From an uncultured Chitinophaga sp. (GTDB lineage: Bacteria; Bacteroidota; Bacteroidia; Chitinophagales; Chitinophagaceae): a stretch of 64,000 nucleotides of DNA. The notes under the pieces were generated by a model, which saw nothing but the letters and a program-made list of their open reading frames with translations, was not told the origin of the DNA and made no database searches. The translations under genes were made by a program, and so were the position numbers. This document shows positions 42,290-52,098 of this stretch, in pieces (the stretch's first letter is position 1; every line of letters begins with the position of its first letter). The stretch spans positions 124,001 to 188,000 of the forward strand of contig NZ_CAMLHC010000007.1 in assembly GCF_946479755.1 (NCBI RefSeq). Direction: 5' to 3'.

Positions 42290-44683
42290 ATGTTTTATAT
42301 GCGATCTATATTGCCGGGTCTTTTGTTAATGCTGGCCGGCATGCAGGGAATGTCCCAGGAAAGGAGACTGACCGTTTTTTTGCAACAGGGCGCCGGTCAA
42401 CCGGCGGAAAAAGCGAGCGTATTACTGCGGTCCCTCGGCGTGCGCAGCCAGGGCCAGATGATGCTGACCGATGCACAGGGGATGGCTTTCTTTAAAGCCG
42501 ACAGTGGACGATACCTGCTCACCGCAGCTTTTATGGGCATGGAAACAATCAACGATACCATTTCGGTGTTATCTTCAGGGGATACGGTAAGGTACATGTT
42601 TAGTCCCCGGACTACCGAATTGGCCGGCGTCGTGATAACAGGGCGGAAAAAGCTGCTCGAGGCGCAGCATGACCGGTTTATCTATAATGTAGGAAGCGAT
42701 AGTACTGCCCGTTCCAAATCTTTGTCACAGGTATTGGGTAATCTGCCCTTTGTGACCGTTGATGGTACGGGCAGTGTACAGGTAGCAGGACAATCAACTT
42801 TTAAAGTACTGGTGAACGGAAAAGAAACCGCTTTGTTCGTGACCAGTATGGCACAGGCGCTACGCAGTTTTCCCGCTGATATGGTGTTGCGCATCGAGTT
42901 GATCACAGCGCCCGGTGCCCGCTATGATGCGGAGGGCGTTACTGCCATTATCAATATCATTACCAAAAAAATAAGCGGGTATAAAGGATTTGCCACGGCC
43001 TATGCCAGCGATAGGACCCATTTCGAAAACGGGCTTACCCTCACCGGGCGTACCGGTAAGCTGGGTATTACCGTTAATGGAGAAACCAATGGCACCTGGA
43101 GCCCACTGAATGGGTATAAGACGACGGTGACCACGGCATTACAGCCTTCAGCTTTCCTGCAAAGGGAAGTAGGGGGAAAAGAAGCCATCAAAAAATCAGC
43201 CGCCAATGGTACCGTAGAGCTCAATTATGAAATGGACAGCCTTCACTCGGTGATCGGCTATGTTACCGCAGGAAAAAGTACGACGGAAAATGTGCTGGAC
43301 CAGCAGGTCACCACATGGCTGCCTGACAATGTCAGCCAGTATGGCGCCATTGATATGAACAGCCGGGAACGGTCGCCCAGCCTGATAGCAGGGGTCGACT
43401 ATCATCAAAAAGGAAAAAAGAATAAAGCCCGGGAATTGTCTTTCCGCTTTAACTGGCAGGGCACGAATAATACTATCGATAACAGCACGATACAATCCTA
43501 CGATGCCTTTGATAAATGGATGGTCAACTATTCCAAAGCGAGGAATGATGAATTTACTTTTCAGCTGGACGCAATGCCCTATGTGGCAAAAAAGTACACC
43601 ATAGAGGCAGGCGCTAAAACTATTCTCCGAAAGGCGTGGGCAGATTATACGAGCCTGTATAGCTTTGATGCCGACAAGGCATACCTGAAAGATGAGCATA
43701 ACAGCAACAGCTTTAACTATCAGCAACAGGTATACGCAGCGTATGGCTCTTTGTCCGCCATACTTGGAAAAAACAGCCTGCGGGCGGGCATACGGTTGGA
43801 GCAGACCAATATCAGGGGCGATTTCAGCAACCTGGGAGAACCGGTCACCAACCAATACCTGTCTTTTATTCCCAATCTCTACTGGAGCCGGAAGATCAGT
43901 TATACCACCAGTGTGTCTGTTGCCTATAACCTGAACCTGTTGCGCCCTTATATTACCAGCCTGAATCCTTATGTCAATAATACCGATTCCTTCAATATCA
44001 GCTATGGTAATCCCTCCCTGGGGCCGCAAAAGATACATAAGGCCACCGCACAGGTGAGGTATGCCGGCGAGAAACTATTTGCCAGCGCCTCGCTGTCTGG
44101 TAGCTGGAGCAACGATAAAATATTATCTTACCGCTTATTTGAAACGGCTACCGGTATTACGTCCACTGTCGTCGGTAACGCAGGGGTGGAGCAGCTGCTC
44201 TCGCTGGGGCTTAGCGGAAGTTATAAGTTCAGTGACGCCTTTCGCATGGGCATTTGGGGTGACCTGCGGTATGTGGATATTCGTAATCGACTGGAGGAAA
44301 GCCAGCATAATACCGGTTTTTCAGGTGTTGCAAGTGGTTATTTTAACTGGGATGTAACCCAACGGTTTAATCTGAGCGGCAGCGGCGGGGGCAATGTAAG
44401 TAATGTAACCCTGCTGGGAAATACTACTCCGTTCTATTTCTACCAGGTCAACTTCGGCTATCATATCGTAAAGGACAAACTTTATGCAACGATGAACTGG
44501 AACAATGTGCATGGCAGCTATTTCACCCGGCGCACTCACTTTGCTGACGACAAAGTCAGCAGTGTTACCACCACCAGAGAAGTTTACCGGGTTATCTTTG
44601 TAGGAATTCAGTATACCTTTGGTAAACTTAAACAGGAAGTAAAAAGGAAAAAAGACATCGTTAACGATGATATCATCAGGTAA
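42290..44683 (+). CDS. TonB-dependent-receptor-like outer-membrane beta-barrel protein
   Basis: This 797-residue protein has a signal peptide (SILPGLLLMLAGMQGMSQ), an N-terminal Ig/carboxypeptidase-regulatory-like domain, and a plug (about residues 100-215) with ELAGVVITGRKKLLEAQHDRFIYNVG and the conserved ARYDAEGVTAIINIITKK. A C-terminal barrel of the outer-membrane beta-barrel family 3 type follows. It lacks an STN domain, so it is not the FecR type. Such receptors in Bacteroidota are often paired with LytTR two-component systems; a LytS-like kinase and LytTR regulator follow within 22 nt, suggesting one operon. The ligand is unknown. Confidence 0.85.
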   Translation: MFYMRSILPGLLLMLAGMQGMSQERRLTVFLQQGAGQPAEKASVLLRSLGVRSQGQMMLTDAQGMAFFKADSGRYLLTAAFMGMETINDTISVLSSGDTVRYMFSPRTTELAGVVITGRKKLLEAQHDRFIYNVGSDSTARSKSLSQVLGNLPFVTVDGTGSVQVAGQSTFKVLVNGKETALFVTSMAQALRSFPADMVLRIELITAPGARYDAEGVTAIINIITKKISGYKGFATAYASDRTHFENGLTLTGRTGKLGITVNGETNGTWSPLNGYKTTVTTALQPSAFLQREVGGKEAIKKSAANGTVELNYEMDSLHSVIGYVTAGKSTTENVLDQQVTTWLPDNVSQYGAIDMNSRERSPSLIAGVDYHQKGKKNKARELSFRFNWQGTNNTIDNSTIQSYDAFDKWMVNYSKARNDEFTFQLDAMPYVAKKYTIEAGAKTILRKAWADYTSLYSFDADKAYLKDEHNSNSFNYQQQVYAAYGSLSAILGKNSLRAGIRLEQTNIRGDFSNLGEPVTNQYLSFIPNLYWSRKISYTTSVSVAYNLNLLRPYITSLNPYVNNTDSFNISYGNPSLGPQKIHKATAQVRYAGEKLFASASLSGSWSNDKILSYRLFETATGITSTVVGNAGVEQLLSLGLSGSYKFSDAFRMGIWGDLRYVDIRNRLEESQHNTGFSGVASGYFNWDVTQRFNLSGSGGGNVSNVTLLGNTTPFYFYQVNFGYHIVKDKLYATMNWNNVHGSYFTRRTHFADDKVSSVTTTREVYRVIFVGIQYTFGKLKQEVKRKKDIVNDDIIR

Positions 44684-44705
44684 GTGACAACCATACAAAC
44701 TTTAA

Positions 44706-45737
44706 ATGAAAAGAGCCGGTTATATTAATCCATGGTATTTTGCGCTGATATTCACATCAGTCTACGCTTCTTTTGCCTACTACCTGTTTGCAACGCTGCA
44801 TCCGCAAGGAACGCCGGCGGACTGGGAGAGCTATTTCTTTTCTGCCGGGGCGGGACTGGGAACACTGGGATACATCTATCTCTGTCACCGGATGATCCGT
44901 AAAATGGAAGACAAAATGCCTGCTGGTTTTTATTACGGGCTGCTGTTTCTGCTGACCCTTTTCCTGTTCCCCGTTTTTTATGGCATTTATTGGGGCGTGC
45001 TGGTCAACCGGATCATTTACAGGGGTGGCGCTACTGTTGAATTAGCATTGCGTGAATCGAGGCTGATGATAGGCGTATACCAGGTACCTATCTGTTTTGC
45101 GACGATTTTGGGGCTTTATAACGAAAAAGTGTTCAGGCTGAACCAGGCCATACTCCTGAAGGAAAAAATACTTTCCGAAACAAGGTTTGCACAACTGCAG
45201 CAACAGGTGGACCCGCATTTTCTGTTCAATAATCTGAATATCCTATCAGCGCTTATCCGCCAGTCGCCTGAACGGGCGGAGCAGTTTTCCCAGCGGTTGT
45301 CGCAACTCTACCGGTATCACCTGCGGTCGGGCAGGCAGTCGCTGGTATCCTTACGGGATGAACTACAGTATATGTATGACTACCTTTACCTGCTTGAGTG
45401 CCGGTTTGGAAATGCTTTCCGGCTTGATCTGCAAAAAGGGGAGTCGATACGCGATAACGAAATTTTCATTGTGACAGGCACGCTGCAGCTGTTGCTGGAG
45501 AATGTGGTAAAACATAATGCCGCTTCCGCTAAAGAGCCGATGACGATCCATGTGCGGATCGATGAACAACAACTGGTCATGCAAAACGAAATAAGGCCCC
45601 GGGAGGCGGTATCGGAAGGTGTGGGTCTGAAAAATCTGGAACATCGTTATGAGATACTGGCCGGGAAACCGATCACGGTACTCAATATGGGTAATAGTTT
45701 TGAAGTAACTATTCCACTGATAAAACCACTGAAATAG
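44706..45737 (+). CDS. LytS-type sensor histidine kinase
   Basis: This 343-residue kinase has four or five N-terminal membrane helices (residues 8-145). A short linker and the His_kinase-family motif follow: RFAQLQQQVDPHFLFNNLNIL, with the phospho-His near residue 171. A HATPase domain (about 240-340) ends with LKNLEHRYEIL. The stop is 2 nt before the LytTR regulator start, so the pair is translationally linked. It probably responds to a signal connected with the upstream TonB-type receptor, which is inference from the operon. Confidence 0.9.
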   Translation: MKRAGYINPWYFALIFTSVYASFAYYLFATLHPQGTPADWESYFFSAGAGLGTLGYIYLCHRMIRKMEDKMPAGFYYGLLFLLTLFLFPVFYGIYWGVLVNRIIYRGGATVELALRESRLMIGVYQVPICFATILGLYNEKVFRLNQAILLKEKILSETRFAQLQQQVDPHFLFNNLNILSALIRQSPERAEQFSQRLSQLYRYHLRSGRQSLVSLRDELQYMYDYLYLLECRFGNAFRLDLQKGESIRDNEIFIVTGTLQLLLENVVKHNAASAKEPMTIHVRIDEQQLVMQNEIRPREAVSEGVGLKNLEHRYEILAGKPITVLNMGNSFEVTIPLIKPLK

Positions 45738-45739
45738 CT

Positions 45740-46501
45740 ATGAATATTGTTATTGTAGAAGACGAATTGCCTGCTTCGGAACAGATGCAACAGTTTGTGC
45801 GCGCACATAACGGAAAACACAACATTATCGGTGTATACACCACTTGTGCGGAGATTCTCCGTCATCTGGATGGTAACGATGACGTGGATGTCGTGTTTTG
45901 TGATATTGAGCTGCGGGATGGAAATGCTTTAACAGCGCTTCAGAAAATTGAGCTCAAAACTGTAATTGTATTTAGTACGGCTTATGATCAGTTCTGGAAT
46001 GAATCGCTGCAGCTGAATGGTATCGATTATCTGCTGAAGCCAATTACCACCGAAAAAGTACATGCGGCGTTGGATAAGGTGGCCATGCTAAAGAAAATAT
46101 TTACAAAAGACAGCCAGTTGCTGCAACAGCTGTCAGGACTATTGCGGCAGCAAACGACGTTCTCATACAGAGAGCGGTTTCCCGTGCGGATAGGCAACGA
46201 AGTATTTGTCATTGACGTCAACGAAACCGCTTTTTTTCGCATCAGCAGCGGGGTGATCTTTGCGATGGCGGGTGATAAAAAGAAATATCCGCTGATGGAA
46301 GAAACGCTTTCCGCCCTGGAAGCACAGCTCGATCCCCGGCAGTTTTTCCGGGTCAATCGTTCAGATATCGTGAATATACGGTTTATCAGGTCGGTCCGGA
46401 TAGAAGAGGGGGGCGATTATACCGTGTTACTGAAAGGCAACGATGAAAAGCTGGTGGTCAGCAGTTCCAGGATAGCCCAGTTAAAAGAATGGTTTAAGTA
46501 G
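45740..46501 (+). CDS. LytTR-family response regulator
   Basis: This 253-residue protein has a receiver domain (residues 1-120) with IVEDELPA, phosphoacceptor Asp55 in VFCDIELRDG, and the conserved Lys in DYLLKPI. The LytTR DNA-binding domain is at about residues 150-250 (RFPVRIGNEVFVIDVNETAFFRISSGV, FFRVNRSDIVNIRFIRSV). It is fed by the preceding kinase. Its stop lies 11 nt from the stop of the convergent NarL regulator gene. Confidence 0.92.
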   Translation: MNIVIVEDELPASEQMQQFVRAHNGKHNIIGVYTTCAEILRHLDGNDDVDVVFCDIELRDGNALTALQKIELKTVIVFSTAYDQFWNESLQLNGIDYLLKPITTEKVHAALDKVAMLKKIFTKDSQLLQQLSGLLRQQTTFSYRERFPVRIGNEVFVIDVNETAFFRISSGVIFAMAGDKKKYPLMEETLSALEAQLDPRQFFRVNRSDIVNIRFIRSVRIEEGGDYTVLLKGNDEKLVVSSSRIAQLKEWFK

Positions 46502-46512
46502 CCTGTCAACTG

Positions 46513-47157
46513 TTAGAGAAATCCCTGTTGTGTAGCAGTTCTGATAAGCTCTGCTACATTCTTTGCGGTGAATTTTTTTAGCAGGTTCTTGCGATGCGAT
46601 TCTATGGTAAAACGGCTTACATATAATTGTTCCGCCATCTCGGTGGTGGTTTTGCCGAGTGCGATCAGCTCAAGTACCTGCTTTTCCCGGTTGGTAAGGC
46701 GGGCGAGGTCCTGGGAGCTGGTCAGCTGTGGCGAGAAGATAATATTCTTTACATCCTGACTGAATACTATTTCGCCGTTGCGGGCGGCATCGATGCAGTG
46801 AATAAGCTCTCTGGCAGACGCATTCTTCAGCAGGTAGCCACTGGCGCCATTCTTCAATATCTCCATAATGATGTTCCGGTTGTTATGGTTGCTGAGCGCT
46901 ATGACGATGGTCTGGGGAAACAGGGTTTTAATACTTTTGCAAAGATCGATACCGCTGATGTCCGGCAGGGCTATATCCAGCAACACAATATGAACGGCTA
47001 TTTCTTTTAAAAATGACAGCAGGTCTTCGCCTTTGGTAAATTGCCCGGCTACTTCCAGGTTCTCCCGTGCGGACAGTACTTTTTCCAATCCCTCCATGAC
47101 GATGGGGTGATCATCTACCAACGCTATTTTAGTGTTATGCTGTAACATAAAGTTCAA
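46513..47157 (-). CDS. NarL-family response regulator
   Basis: This 214-residue regulator has a receiver domain with ALVDDHPIVMEGLEKVL, phosphoacceptor Asp61 (HIVLLDIALPDISG), and Lys in YLLKNAS. A LuxR-type HTH follows at about residues 148-205 (LTNREKQVLELIALGKTTTEMAEQLYVSRFTIESHRKNLLKKF). Its start overlaps the end of the upstream TPR kinase gene by up to 23 nt (14 nt if the internal ATG at 47148 is used), so translation is coupled. The kinase is its likely partner. Confidence 0.93.
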   Translation of the reverse strand: MNFMLQHNTKIALVDDHPIVMEGLEKVLSARENLEVAGQFTKGEDLLSFLKEIAVHIVLLDIALPDISGIDLCKSIKTLFPQTIVIALSNHNNRNIIMEILKNGASGYLLKNASARELIHCIDAARNGEIVFSQDVKNIIFSPQLTSSQDLARLTNREKQVLELIALGKTTTEMAEQLYVSRFTIESHRKNLLKKFTAKNVAELIRTATQQGFL

Positions 47158-49189
47158 TGTTTATCGTTGAGCCGGACCGGGGCTCCTTTTTCATGAATTC
47201 AATGGTCCCGTTTAAGTAGGCTACACGGCTCTGGATATTGGCGATGCCTATGCCTTTGCTCAGGTCGGCCTGTTCTATATCGAACCCAATGCCATCATCC
47301 TCTATCGTTATCAGGAAAATAGTATGGTCCTGGCTGCATTGCAGCATAATGTTTTTGGCATTGGCATGTTTGATGGCATTGGACAGTAATTCCTGCACGA
47401 TCCGGTAGATAAAAAGCTGCTCTTTCTGTGGGAGGTCCCGCTGGATATCGATGCATTGCAGGTCGATGGTGAGCTGTTTGGACATCAGGGATTCACAGAG
47501 CTCTTTCAGCGAGGTTTCCAGCCCGTAGCGCAGCAGGGTGGCCGGCATGAGGTTGTGCGCAATGCGGCGCAGTTCTCCAACGGAGCGGTCCAGTTGAAGG
47601 ATGCTGTCATTTAGCCGGTGATCGGGAGGCATATCGGAAAGATTTATTTTGACGCTGGCAAGCATGCTGCCTAATCCATCGTGAAGTTCGCGTGCGATCC
47701 GGGTCCGTTCTGCTTCCTGGGATTCGAGCAGGGTTTGGCTTAGTTTTAGTGCCTGTTGCTGTTCAACGGTTTTTAATTGTTGTTCCGATATCTTTTTGTT
47801 TTTACGATAGAGTGCAATAGAGTAGACCGCTATACTTAACAGCAAAAAGCATCCGATGGCCAGTAGCCAGTTCACCAGCCGGTTGTTTCTGCCGGATAGG
47901 ATGGCTTGCTTTTTTTCAGCTTCCAGCAGGATAATCTTTTTTTCTCCTTCGGCCGTTAGGTATTTTACTTCCATGGCGTCTATTGCCTCGCGTTCACGCG
48001 TTGCAGCAAGGTCATCGCCCAGCTGGTCTGTTTTCAGTTTCCATTCATAGGCGTTTTTGAAATCTCCCAGCCTGGCATAAGTCAGGGATAGTTCATAGTA
48101 ATACACCTGTCGGTTATCTCTATAGAAAATAGTGGTGGAATCATTGACAAGGCGGAGTATTAAAGCTTTTGCTTTTGCAAATTGGTGTTGGTCTGAATAA
48201 ACCAGGTATTTGTGAAGATTAAACAATTCTATGTCGTAGGGTAACTGATGGGCTTTTGCAATAGCCATTCCGCTGTCAATGTTGTGATGTGATTTTTTGT
48301 ACTGTTTTAACAACCGGAAGTATTTTCCCCTGTATTTATAATATTCAATGGCAGCGGGTGAATGTACGTAAGAGCCTATCAGATTTCTTGCACTGTCCAA
48401 TACCGCTTTCACCAGTGGCAGTTTATTCCGGACGGCCCGCATTTCAGCAGTATCTTCGGTGACCCTGCTTACATAGGCCATGTAGTTCCTGGCGGACCTG
48501 GCATATATGTCCACGAGGATGCCTTTATAGGGCGATTTTTTTAAAAGATCAATGGACTTTAGAAAATAATCTTCTGCTTTTTCGAGCCTTACGCTGTTAT
48601 TGAAAATGATGGCCATCGTTCCATAGGAAAGGCCTACCAGACCACTGTCGCCGCTTCGCCAGGCCACGGGGAGCGCTTTGTTCAGGATAATGTTCATCCG
48701 TTCCTTATCATTGTCTTCTTCATTGACCAGTCTGCTGTAGGCATACCAGCTCCAGAATCGGAAGGTATAGGCTTCCTGTTGATGGATGCTGTTCAGTAGG
48801 CTGTCAGCACGTATGTACATAGATTTAGCCAGCGCTTTGTGATATTTGTGGTGGTAGCTGCCGAGGTAGTAATAACTGATTGCCTTTAGCAGGGTGTCGT
48901 TGCCGCTTAATTTAAAGGCGCGGGTCAGAAATTGCCCTGACCGGACCGTATCTTTCCTGGCCCAGTAGTCTGACAACCGGAAAGCTGCCCTCGCTTTCAT
49001 GTCATCCGTTAGATGGCCTGTCAGTACCGCTTCCAGGCTGTCTTTGTATTTTGATTCATCCAACGGAATATATTGTGCGGAGACCTCACCACAAAAGGAC
49101 AATAGGAAAACAAAACAAAGAAGCCATCTGCCCGTAAAAATGAAGGATGCCTTTTGCAGGGATGGTCTGACATACGTGGATGAAAACAT
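47135..49189 (-). CDS. TPR-containing sensor histidine kinase (HisKA_3 family)
   Basis: This 684-residue protein has a signal peptide (WLLCFVFLLSFCGEVSAQ), a long helical TPR-like sensor region in the periplasm (residues 45-430), and one membrane helix (about 443-465, VNWLLAIGCFLLLSIAVYSIALY). A HisKA_3 dimerisation domain carries His503 in ERTRIARELHDGLGSMLA, and a HATPase with IEDDGIGFD ends the protein. Periplasmic TPR kinases of this form are common in Bacteroidota and pair with NarL-type regulators; that gene overlaps directly. The signal is unknown. Confidence 0.92.
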   Translation of the reverse strand: MFSSTYVRPSLQKASFIFTGRWLLCFVFLLSFCGEVSAQYIPLDESKYKDSLEAVLTGHLTDDMKARAAFRLSDYWARKDTVRSGQFLTRAFKLSGNDTLLKAISYYYLGSYHHKYHKALAKSMYIRADSLLNSIHQQEAYTFRFWSWYAYSRLVNEEDNDKERMNIILNKALPVAWRSGDSGLVGLSYGTMAIIFNNSVRLEKAEDYFLKSIDLLKKSPYKGILVDIYARSARNYMAYVSRVTEDTAEMRAVRNKLPLVKAVLDSARNLIGSYVHSPAAIEYYKYRGKYFRLLKQYKKSHHNIDSGMAIAKAHQLPYDIELFNLHKYLVYSDQHQFAKAKALILRLVNDSTTIFYRDNRQVYYYELSLTYARLGDFKNAYEWKLKTDQLGDDLAATREREAIDAMEVKYLTAEGEKKIILLEAEKKQAILSGRNNRLVNWLLAIGCFLLLSIAVYSIALYRKNKKISEQQLKTVEQQQALKLSQTLLESQEAERTRIARELHDGLGSMLASVKINLSDMPPDHRLNDSILQLDRSVGELRRIAHNLMPATLLRYGLETSLKELCESLMSKQLTIDLQCIDIQRDLPQKEQLFIYRIVQELLSNAIKHANAKNIMLQCSQDHTIFLITIEDDGIGFDIEQADLSKGIGIANIQSRVAYLNGTIEFMKKEPRSGSTINIELYVTA

Positions 49190-49457
49190 AATAGTGAATA
49201 ATGAATTAAAAATTAACTACATGTGTGACATGACTTTATTTATGCTCGCGGGTATACCTCATTTTGGTTACAATTTTAACACTTTTGGCAAATATTTCTC
49301 TCCGGTGGTGAGAAATCACTGTTTTCAGTGATAGAAATTTCTGCCATTTCACAGGATTGTGGGTTATCAGATCATGTCCTACATTCGTTCTATGTAATGT
49401 TTGAGCATGTTTGAACCCAACGATTCTCCCGCGATTTTTTTAAAAAACACCCGTAAT

Positions 49458-50072
49458 ATGAGGTATAATCAACAATTACGCAAACGACCGGTGGTGATGG
49501 CCTTCTGCTATGCCGTTATCTGTCTTTTTTTTATCCTGTCCACCGGATGTAAAAAGGATGATAAGGACACGGCGCCGCCACAGGGGCAATATTACTTTAA
49601 GGCGAAGTTCAATGGCGTGCAGAAAGATTTTTTCCATTCCGCGCAGTTTCAGTTTGGTGAAAAGGACGGAAAACTGGTTAGTATTATTATTTCAGGTTAT
49701 GAGGCAAAATATGATCTCAGTAAACCTATAGAAGATCGTGCATTGAATCTTCAGCTTGAAATATTCAGGTACGATATGGCTAATATATCACCCGGCACCT
49801 ATACGGAGGTGGGCTCAACGACAAGCTCCTACAGGGTTGATGGCGAGCGCCACGTCCAAAAAAGAAACGCGCAGGGCCAGTTATATACACTTCAGTACGA
49901 CGAAGGCTACCTCAAAGACTTTACCATCGTTATTACCGAGGTCAGTAAAGAAAAGGGCATTAAAGGAACATTCAGGGGAAGGATACGATTCGAAACAACA
50001 CCTTATGATGTCATCAATATCACGGAAGGTGAATTTTATTTTCCCTATAATGAAGAACTTCTGAATCCATGA
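49458..50072 (+). CDS. Hypothetical lipoprotein
   Basis: From the ATG at 49458 this is about 204 residues with a lipoprotein signal (LFFILSTGC, Cys near residue 32 followed by KKDDKD). The body is beta-rich: GQYYFKAKFNGVQKDFFHSAQFQFG, RALNLQLEIFRYDMANISPGTYTE, and GTFRGRIRFETTPYDVINITEGEFYF. I recognise no catalytic motif; the fold resembles the lipocalin-like hypothetical lipoproteins of Bacteroidota. It overlaps the next gene by 4 nt (ATGA) and is divergent from the TPR kinase gene. Confidence 0.75.
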   Translation: MRYNQQLRKRPVVMAFCYAVICLFFILSTGCKKDDKDTAPPQGQYYFKAKFNGVQKDFFHSAQFQFGEKDGKLVSIIISGYEAKYDLSKPIEDRALNLQLEIFRYDMANISPGTYTEVGSTTSSYRVDGERHVQKRNAQGQLYTLQYDEGYLKDFTIVITEVSKEKGIKGTFRGRIRFETTPYDVINITEGEFYFPYNEELLNP

Positions 50073-50692
50073 ATATGAAATTTAATCGCGCACTTTGTAT
50101 TACAGTGTTGGCTGTTTGTCCTTTCCTGGTGAAAGGGCAATATGTACAGCCGGAAAGAGATGATACTATCAGATTATACGCCAAAGCTCCGTTCGATTCT
50201 GTCGCTGCACGGAATGCACTGGCGCGAGGGACTGCCACCATTGCCGGCGAGGCGTTTATAAGAAGGAACCCGTATGGCAATAAGGCCTGGCATGGTAATC
50301 GTATCAATGCCGACAAAATCACGATCTTGCTGTTTCCGGTAACGCCTTATTTACTGGAGTATCTCGACATTAAGAAGAAGGAGAATCCGAGGAAATTGAA
50401 GTTTGCTTATGTCAACCCGATGGCAGCGCGTTACCGGCTGGAGGCTGTCTCCAATAGCGATGGAGAGTTTACCTTTCCGAATTTAAAGCCTGGGAAATAT
50501 TACCTGGAGGCGATCATGCCATGGTCGCATTCCGGTACATACAATCAATATACCGGTAGCGGATATAATAACTATGGAGGGCGTACAGATTATTATGACC
50601 GCAAATCCTATTTTGTAAACCATTACGAAAAGCTAACAAAGTTTGTAGAGATCAAAAGTGACAACGAAACGGTCCGGGTAAAGCTAAAATAG
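50069..50692 (+). CDS. Hypothetical secreted protein with carboxypeptidase-regulatory-like region
   Basis: This 207-residue secreted protein has a signal peptide ending near VKGQ (residue 24). The region around residues 120-150 (YRLEAVSNSDGEFTFPNLKPGKYYLEAIMPW) looks like a carboxypeptidase-regulatory/B-type beta sandwich, found in many Bacteroidota surface proteins. A Tyr/Gly-rich linker follows (NQYTGSGYNNYGGRTDYY) before a last strand. The start overlaps the lipoprotein stop by 4 nt, so the two genes are translationally coupled and probably act together. Confidence 0.7.
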   Translation: MNMKFNRALCITVLAVCPFLVKGQYVQPERDDTIRLYAKAPFDSVAARNALARGTATIAGEAFIRRNPYGNKAWHGNRINADKITILLFPVTPYLLEYLDIKKKENPRKLKFAYVNPMAARYRLEAVSNSDGEFTFPNLKPGKYYLEAIMPWSHSGTYNQYTGSGYNNYGGRTDYYDRKSYFVNHYEKLTKFVEIKSDNETVRVKLK

Positions 50693-50696
50693 GGCG

Positions 50697-52094
50697 TCAT
50701 TTATTTATCTTCCATACACTCTCCATCAGCCGCTGCAACAAATTCTTATCTCTCGTAATAATCCGGATGGTCCCATTCATCTCCGGCGTAAACGCTAACC
50801 GCCGCTGATAGCTGCTCACCAGGCTGTCGCCCAGCTGCACATACACCCTGTATTGCGGCTGCTGATCTGCTCCCTGCTTACCGGTAGCTGCGGCCTGCGG
50901 TGTGGAGGAGATAAACGTTACCTTCCCTTCAAGATAGCCGTACTCGTTATACGGGAACTGGTCCAGCAGGATATGTGCCTGCTGACCTTTGCCGATTTTG
51001 CCGAAATTGGTGGAAGGGAATAACGCAGAAGCTATGAAGGAAGATTTTTCCGGTGTGATCATATACACTTCTTCCCCGGCGGTTAATACGTCGTTGGCCT
51101 GCACGGAGCGCAGCTCATGTACCACGCCGTTATAAGGCGCCACCAGCAGGTATTTGAGCTTCCAGCCCTGGATGAAGTTCTGCAGGTTCCTGGCCTGTTC
51201 ATCGATCGTGAGGAGTAATGACTGTACTTTCTCTGCCTGTTCAAATGCCACATCTGCCAGGAGCTTATTGTTTTCATTTTCAGAGATAGCGGATTGGAGT
51301 CTTGCTGACCGCTGGTTCTGCCATTCCTTCTTTTTAAGTGTGTACTGGTCCAGGGCTTCCTGGTATTCTTTTTTGGAGATGACTTTATCATCAAACAGCG
51401 ATTTGTAGGCCGACAGCATTTCCTCTTCCCGCTTCAATGTCTCGTCTGTCAACAACCGGTTCTGGTCTGCAATGGCGGCCATGTCCCTGTAGTGGCTCTT
51501 TTGTGATTGCAATACGCCGATGCGTTTCGAATAGATAGCCTGGTTTTTCAACAGGAGCAGAGCGCTGGTACTTTCCAGCAATTTGTTGTAATGGTCCTGG
51601 GCATCGCCGAGCGATACCAGTTCGTGTGCGCTGATAGCCGCCAGCGCGGGGAAGTCTTTCCCGGACAGGGCCTGGCGTATCCTGCTGCAAAGGCTATCCA
51701 GCAGGCGGATATTGGACAGACCGGTGTTGTTCTCCATCTCTGCCAGTATCTGTCCGCTGTTGACGGCGTCGCCTTCTTTGCCGGTTACCTGTAAGATCCG
51801 TCCACCGGCTAACGCTTTGATCCTTACCGGCAGGGGGGCAGTTGTGATCACTACTTTACCTTCCAGTGTGTCGGGATATTTGATGAATGCGGCGATGGAG
51901 AAGAGCAGCAGGAAGATCAGCAGAAAGGACAGCATGCCCCAGCGCATGATCCAGGAGGGAGTACGCTCCAGGATCTCTTCGAACTCGGGGGAAGTATCGC
52001 CGGTGCTGATATGCCGCGTTATGTCCGCGGGGGTGATTCTTTCAGGTGCCGGCATCCGGCCGGTATCATGGATGGTATTTATTTGTTCCTGCAT
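50697..52094 (-). CDS. HlyD-family secretion adaptor
   Basis: This 465-residue membrane-fusion protein has an N-terminal cytoplasmic tail of about 50 residues and one membrane helix (MLSFLLIFLLLFSIAAFIKY, residues 54-73). A lipoyl-like strand (VRIKALAGGRILQVTGKEGDAVNSGQILA), a long helical hairpin (about residues 130-300) and a beta-barrel C-terminal part follow. It bridges the inner-membrane ABC exporter to an outer-membrane channel for export of a double-glycine peptide. It is the last gene of the grasp-with-spasm operon, 4 nt after the C39 transporter stop. Confidence 0.93.
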   Translation of the reverse strand: MQEQINTIHDTGRMPAPERITPADITRHISTGDTSPEFEEILERTPSWIMRWGMLSFLLIFLLLFSIAAFIKYPDTLEGKVVITTAPLPVRIKALAGGRILQVTGKEGDAVNSGQILAEMENNTGLSNIRLLDSLCSRIRQALSGKDFPALAAISAHELVSLGDAQDHYNKLLESTSALLLLKNQAIYSKRIGVLQSQKSHYRDMAAIADQNRLLTDETLKREEEMLSAYKSLFDDKVISKKEYQEALDQYTLKKKEWQNQRSARLQSAISENENNKLLADVAFEQAEKVQSLLLTIDEQARNLQNFIQGWKLKYLLVAPYNGVVHELRSVQANDVLTAGEEVYMITPEKSSFIASALFPSTNFGKIGKGQQAHILLDQFPYNEYGYLEGKVTFISSTPQAAATGKQGADQQPQYRVYVQLGDSLVSSYQRRLAFTPEMNGTIRIITRDKNLLQRLMESVWKINK

Positions 52095-52098
52095 AGAT

